A stretch of 7,223 nucleotides of DNA. It comes from Dehalococcoidia bacterium (GTDB lineage: Bacteria; Chloroflexota; Dehalococcoidia; Dehalococcoidales; JAUWZL01). Below, one piece after another: positions 5,291 to 7,223 of the stretch (position 1 is its first letter; every line of letters starts with the position of its first letter). The stretch spans positions 1 through 7,223 of the forward strand of contig JAUWZL010000034.1 in assembly GCA_030615305.1 (NCBI GenBank), in the 5' to 3' direction. The notes beneath the pieces are model-generated. The model did no database searches. It saw only the letters and a program-made list of their open reading frames with translations, and had not been told where the DNA came from. The position numbers were made by a program, and so were the translations under genes.

Positions 5291-6138
5291 GGATTAAAAA
5301 AGCACCCGGCATAGGCTTCTGCATGGGCGTCAGGCGAGCCATTAATATTCTAGAGCGCGTTGCCCGTGAGCGTGGTGGAGTGGAAACCTTAGGGGCAGTG
5401 GTGCACAACCAGCAGGTGCTACGCAGACTGGCTGATATAGGTGTCACGGTGGTCACTGGTGTCGCTGACATACAGGGCAGCCTGGTAGTTATCAGCTCTC
5501 ATGGAGTAGGCCCGCAGGTAGAAGAGGAGATTCAGGCTCGGCATATAGAAATTATTGATACCACCTGTCCCTTTGTCAAGCGAGCTCAGGTTGCCGCCCG
5601 CAGACTGGCTGAGTCTGGTTTTTTCACCATTGTTTTTGGTGATGTTGACCACCCCGAGGTCAAGGGCATACTTGGCTGGGCCGACGGTAAGGGGATGGCT
5701 ACCCAGGATACCAGTGGTTTAGCCGGGCTTGATAACCTACCTCGCCGTTTAGGCGTCCTCTCTCAGACAACACAGATACCAGCCTGTTTTGCCCAATTTG
5801 CCAAGAAGGTCATTGATTCAGCCCTAGCTAAGGACTCCGAGCTGCGTATCATTGATACCATATGTCACGATATCAGGCGGCGCCAAGCAGATACTCTGAG
5901 ACTGGCTGATAAATCGGACCTGTTACTTGTTGTTGGTGGTCACAACAGCGCCAACAGCAAGCATCTTGTTGAATTATGTTCCAGGGTAACTAAAACATAC
6001 CTCATTGAAACTGCCGATGAAATCCAGACCTCATGGCTTCAGGGCAAGTGCCGTATAGGCATAACCTCGGGGGCTTCTACTGATGAGCAAACTATAAATG
6101 AAGTAGTCATGAGGCTTAAGTCCCTGGCCCAGGTTTAG
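5281..6138 (+). CDS. ispH: 4-hydroxy-3-methylbut-2-enyl diphosphate reductase
   Basis: IspH (LytB) reduces HMBPP to isopentenyl and dimethylallyl diphosphate, the last step of the MEP isoprenoid pathway. It uses a [4Fe-4S] cluster held by three cysteines. These are present: Cys14 in GFCMGVRRA, Cys96 in TTCPFV and Cys195 in DTICHDIRRRQ. Substrate-pocket residues are also visible: His42 in VHN, His74 in SSHGV, His124 and Glu126 in HPEV, Thr163/Thr164 in SQTT, GGHNSANSKHL (219-229) and GASTDE (264-269). The 285-residue length is close to the usual 280-320. The ATG start has a good ribosome site and the N-terminus aligns with the family. The gene overlaps the end of plsC and probably shares its promoter, so phospholipid and isoprenoid supply would be co-expressed. 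No residue is missing. The enzyme needs reduced ferredoxin or flavodoxin, whose gene is not in the window. Confidence 0.97.
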   Translation: MALRIKKAPGIGFCMGVRRAINILERVARERGGVETLGAVVHNQQVLRRLADIGVTVVTGVADIQGSLVVISSHGVGPQVEEEIQARHIEIIDTTCPFVKRAQVAARRLAESGFFTIVFGDVDHPEVKGILGWADGKGMATQDTSGLAGLDNLPRRLGVLSQTTQIPACFAQFAKKVIDSALAKDSELRIIDTICHDIRRRQADTLRLADKSDLLLVVGGHNSANSKHLVELCSRVTKTYLIETADEIQTSWLQGKCRIGITSGASTDEQTINEVVMRLKSLAQV

Positions 6139-6151
6139 GGTAATTTCAATG

Positions 6152-6181
6152 TTGTCGTCACCTTCATATTTGTGTTACACT
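6152..6181 (+). promoter_or_regulatory. Candidate extended -10 promoter for trpS
   Basis: TTGTCG (6152-6157) is followed after 18 bases by TACACT (6176-6181), preceded by TGT (6173-6175) as an extended -10. A start near 6188 would leave a leader of only about 10 bases before the ATG at 6198. The 59-base gap holds no T-box or Trp leader peptide. Confidence 0.5.
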
Positions 6182-6197
6182 CTCTGGTTACAAAGAC

Positions 6198-7175
6198 ATG
6201 AGCAAGCGCCGCATTTTTTCCGGAGCCCGCCCCACAGGCCGGCAGCACATAGGTAATTATCTGGGAGCCCTACAGAACTGGGTGAGACTTCAGGATGAGT
6301 ATGACTGTATCTACTGTATTGTTGATATTCATGCCCTGACCTCAATGGAAGACACCAGCCAGCTTCAAGAAAACATCCATGAGATGATGCTTGACTGGCT
6401 GGCGGTTGGCCTTGACCCGGAAAAGAGCATCCTTTTTGTCCAGTCACATGTCCCTGAGGTGATGGAGCTGCATACCCTGCTCAGCATGATAACCCCCTTA
6501 GGCTGGCTGCTTAGGGTACCTACCTTTAAGGAAAAGGTAAAGCTCCAGCCCCACAATATAAACTACGGACTGGTCGGCTATCCGGTGCTGATGACGGCTG
6601 ATATCGTGCTCTATAAGGCTGAAGTGATACCCGTTGGTGAAGACCAGCTACCCCACCTGGAACTCGCCCGCGAGATTGCCCGCCGCTTTAACAGCCTGTT
6701 TGGCAACACCTTCCCCAAGCCTGAAGCCAAGCTTACCTCTTATCCGTTAGTGTTGGGGCTGGATGGCAAAGAGAAGATGAGTAAGCAGGCAGGTAACGAT
6801 ATTGAGCTAGCCCTGTCTGCCGAAGAGACGATAGAGCGGGTAATGACAGCCTATACCGACCCGGCCCGTCGCTATCGTTCCGACCCGGGACACCCTAAGA
6901 TATGCAATGTCTACAAGCTTCTGGGATACTTTGACTCTTCAAAAACGAGCGGAGTAGCCAAGCGCTGTCGCCGGGCCGAGATCGGCTGTGTTGACTGCAA
7001 GATGCTGCTAGCTGAGGCAATTAACAACACTCTTAAACCTGTCCGGGAAAGGAGAGCCGAACTAGCGGCTAACCCGAAACACATAGCTGATATTCTGGCT
7101 GATGGTGCCAAGAGAGCCCGGGTTATCGCCCGAAAGACCTTAAGAGATGTTAAGCAAAATATGAGGCTTACTTAG
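6198..7175 (+). CDS. trpS: Tryptophanyl-tRNA synthetase, probable [4Fe-4S] cluster type
   Basis: TrpRS charges tRNA-Trp with tryptophan using ATP in the cytoplasm. It is a class Ic enzyme of 325 residues, the usual bacterial length. The Rossmann fold starts with FSGARPTGRQHIGNYLGA (7-24), where HIGN is the HIGH signature. DIHALTS (43-49), YPVLMTADIVLYKAEVIPVGEDQ (128-150) and HLELAREIARRFN (153-165) follow. The KMSKS loop reads KMSKQ (193-197), with Gln in the last position. Four cysteines, Cys236, Cys257, Cys264 and Cys267, form C-x20-C-x6-C-x2-C. That nearly matches the C-x22-C-x6-C-x2-C cluster motif reported for Thermotoga maritima TrpRS, in the region that contacts the tRNA anticodon. 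The ATG at 6198 gives the family N-terminus although no Shine-Dalgarno sequence precedes it. It lies 59 bases after ispH, probably with its own promoter. The cluster is inferred from cysteine spacing only. Confidence 0.96.
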   Translation: MSKRRIFSGARPTGRQHIGNYLGALQNWVRLQDEYDCIYCIVDIHALTSMEDTSQLQENIHEMMLDWLAVGLDPEKSILFVQSHVPEVMELHTLLSMITPLGWLLRVPTFKEKVKLQPHNINYGLVGYPVLMTADIVLYKAEVIPVGEDQLPHLELAREIARRFNSLFGNTFPKPEAKLTSYPLVLGLDGKEKMSKQAGNDIELALSAEETIERVMTAYTDPARRYRSDPGHPKICNVYKLLGYFDSSKTSGVAKRCRRAEIGCVDCKMLLAEAINNTLKPVRERRAELAANPKHIADILADGAKRARVIARKTLRDVKQNMRLT

Positions 7176-7182
7176 TCCTAAT

Positions 7183-7193
7183 CTACCTCACCC
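7183..7193 (-). repeat. Inverted copy of the nadC-upstream tail, after trpS
   Basis: CTACCTCACCC is the exact reverse complement of 316-326, seven kilobases away. It begins 7 bases after the trpS stop and is followed by alternating C and A/T runs to the window end. It may be the edge of a second, degraded copy of the repeat-like element. Eleven bases alone could be chance, and the window ends before this can be judged. Confidence 0.3.
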
Positions 7194-7223
7194 TCTTTAA
7201 AACCCCCATTATAGCTTTCAAGT

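Noticed and set aside
6139..6197. T-box or tryptophan leader-peptide control of trpS
   Set aside because: The gap is only 59 bases, lacks the T-box core sequence and holds no Trp-rich short frame.
1..7223. CRISPR array, tRNA or rRNA gene, insertion sequence or prophage
   Set aside because: No regularly spaced repeats, no cloverleaf-like sequence and no transposase, integrase or phage protein was found. The XRE protein alone does not indicate a phage.

Overview
The window is a compact stretch of bacterial chromosome with every supported gene on the + strand. It holds housekeeping and metabolic genes plus one unassigned gene pair. The MEP-pathway enzyme IspH, a PlsC-type acyltransferase for ester lipids and a bacterial-type TrpRS point to a bacterium. 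The gene set, the Dehalococcoides-like look of the proteins and the intergenic GGGGCGAAGCCCC / GGGGTGAGGT type sequences suggest Chloroflexota, perhaps class Dehalococcoidia. That placement is an inference from recall, not from a search. Two or three of the enzymes use or probably use iron-sulfur clusters (IspH, TrpRS, and the quinolinate pathway upstream of NadC), which fits an anaerobe.

Left part (1-1184): the 3' end of an L-aspartate oxidase gene (nadB) is followed by a hairpin-rich spacer and then nadC, so this is a de novo NAD locus. The spacer carries a terminator-like GC hairpin with a T run, and a second imperfect palindrome whose tail supplies the nadC ribosome binding site. It looks like a dispersed intergenic repeat. 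Middle (1270-3364): a small DUF454/YbaN-type membrane protein is followed by a 541-residue beta-CASP metallo-beta-lactamase-fold protein. The latter is related to RNase J but has unusual insertions and lacks the RNase J C-terminal domain.

Accessory-looking part (3365-4645): AT-rich spacers flank two genes that I cannot assign to a pathway. One is an Ala/Glu-rich coiled-coil protein with an acidic linker and a short C-terminal tail motif. The other, 20 bases downstream, is an XRE-family HTH regulator whose stop codon lies just inside a hairpin with 10-bp perfect arms. Right part (4646-7175): a near-consensus promoter leads into plsC, which overlaps ispH by 10 bases, giving a lipid/isoprenoid operon. 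trpS follows, with its own apparent extended -10 promoter, a very short leader and no Shine-Dalgarno sequence.

The strongest biochemical observation is in TrpRS. Four cysteines are arranged C-x20-C-x6-C-x2-C, close to the [4Fe-4S] motif described for Thermotoga maritima TrpRS, and the KMSKS signature ends in Gln. I found no convincing new defence or mobile system. The coiled-coil/XRE pair is the best candidate for undescribed biology.
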